A program made the position numbers and the translations under genes. From contig NZ_CP104007.1 in assembly GCF_029201545.1 (NCBI RefSeq), positions 2,514,501 through 2,578,500 on the forward strand: a DNA stretch of 64,000 nt, given 5' to 3'. Positions 63,690 through 64,000 of the stretch are shown here, piece after piece. Below the pieces are notes generated by a model. It did no database searches. It was not told the origin of the DNA and saw only the letters and a program-made list of their open reading frames with translations. Position 1 is the stretch's first letter. Every line of letters begins with the position of its first letter. This DNA comes from Devosia sp. FJ2-5-3 (GTDB taxonomy: Bacteria; Pseudomonadota; Alphaproteobacteria; Rhizobiales; Devosiaceae).

Positions 63690-64000
63690 GCTACAGGGCC
63701 ATTCTGAGCTATGCATGGGACCTGGCCGAGCACGGCGTCGGCAATTCCGTCTCCGCGTTCACGGAGATGGGGCTCGACACCGTCTCGATGGCCGGCACTT
63801 ACCACGCCGGAAAATTCCTGCGGCCGCAGGGCAAATCGGGGAAGGTCTACTTTCCCGAGGACGGCACCGCCTATTTCCGCCACGACGACACGCGCTACGG
63901 CGCCATCAAGCCGGCGCCAAACTCGATCCTCACGGAGACCGATGTTCTGACGCAGCTGTGCGACGATGGGCGGATGAACATCAATGTCTGGCTGGTGCTG
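63686..64000 (+). CDS. Unrecognised protein, C-terminus beyond the window
   Basis: The frame is open from an ATG that overlaps the preceding stop to the window end (105 codons). It reads SYRAILSYAWDLAEHG, then FTEMGLDTVSMAGTYHAGKFLRP and VYFPEDGTAYFRHD. The pattern MGLDTVSMAGTYHAGK suggests a TIM-barrel type enzyme, but I do not recognise the family. It belongs to the ABC importer operon. Confidence 0.75.
   Translation, partial: MSYRAILSYAWDLAEHGVGNSVSAFTEMGLDTVSMAGTYHAGKFLRPQGKSGKVYFPEDGTAYFRHDDTRYGAIKPAPNSILTETDVLTQLCDDGRMNINVWLVL

Overview
The window is about 64 kb of GC-rich chromosome from an alphaproteobacterium, most likely Hyphomicrobiales (rhizobia-related) and possibly Devosiaceae. 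That placement is inference. It rests on the base composition, the gene order of the iron-sulfur (SUF) cluster, an Irr/ICE-like box upstream of it, an RF2 with SPY in place of SPF, and the many ABC importers. I see no rRNA, CRISPR array, transposase, integrase or replication origin, and one tRNA (Arg-CCT).

Layout. 1-5420 (minus): a surface-polysaccharide operon with two glycosyltransferases, a glycosyltransferase fused to UDP-galactopyranose mutase, and an oxidoreductase cut by the window edge. 6075-7613: a VOC protein and two small stress-type proteins (GlsB-like, YidB-like). 7697-13185: an unusual compact module. On the minus strand it has an unrecognised protein, a soluble VirD4/TraG-like ATPase and a GNAT acetyltransferase. 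Divergent from them is a 639-residue unrecognised protein with a two-helix membrane tail. No conjugation or secretion genes lie near, so this is the best candidate for an undescribed system.

13445-19714: a complete Opp-type peptide importer (BCDFA order) followed by a cyclophilin. 19825-25607: small stress or hypothetical genes, a GreA-like factor and two MFS transporters. 25764-34265: a carbohydrate ABC importer with a GH78 alpha-L-rhamnosidase, a VOC protein and a divergent LacI regulator; together they look like a rhamnoside uptake and cleavage unit. 34595-38539: a DEAD-box helicase, a GGDEF protein and aroA.

38712-46193 (minus): the SUF operon (cysteine desulfurase, sufB, a cupin, sufC, sufD, sufS, sufT, sufA). 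46478-55724: an alpha/beta hydrolase, tyrS, a large AsmA-like envelope protein, a peroxiredoxin, an M23 peptidase, prfB with its programmed frameshift, and a peptide-deformylase-like protein that lacks two metal ligands. 55804-57566: tRNA-Arg(CCT), a DUF4214 surface-type protein and a small secreted protein. 57726-64000: a D-aminoacylase-type amidohydrolase with an RpiR regulator, divergent from an SsuABC/TauABC-type importer, a VOC-like protein and an unrecognised gene cut by the window edge.

Start sites were chosen by Shine-Dalgarno position and neighbour overlap, and several genes appear to use GTG or TTG. Gene calls rest on motif recognition without database searches. Dispersed GC-rich inverted repeats fill several intergenic gaps, and hairpins follow all three substrate-binding-protein genes.
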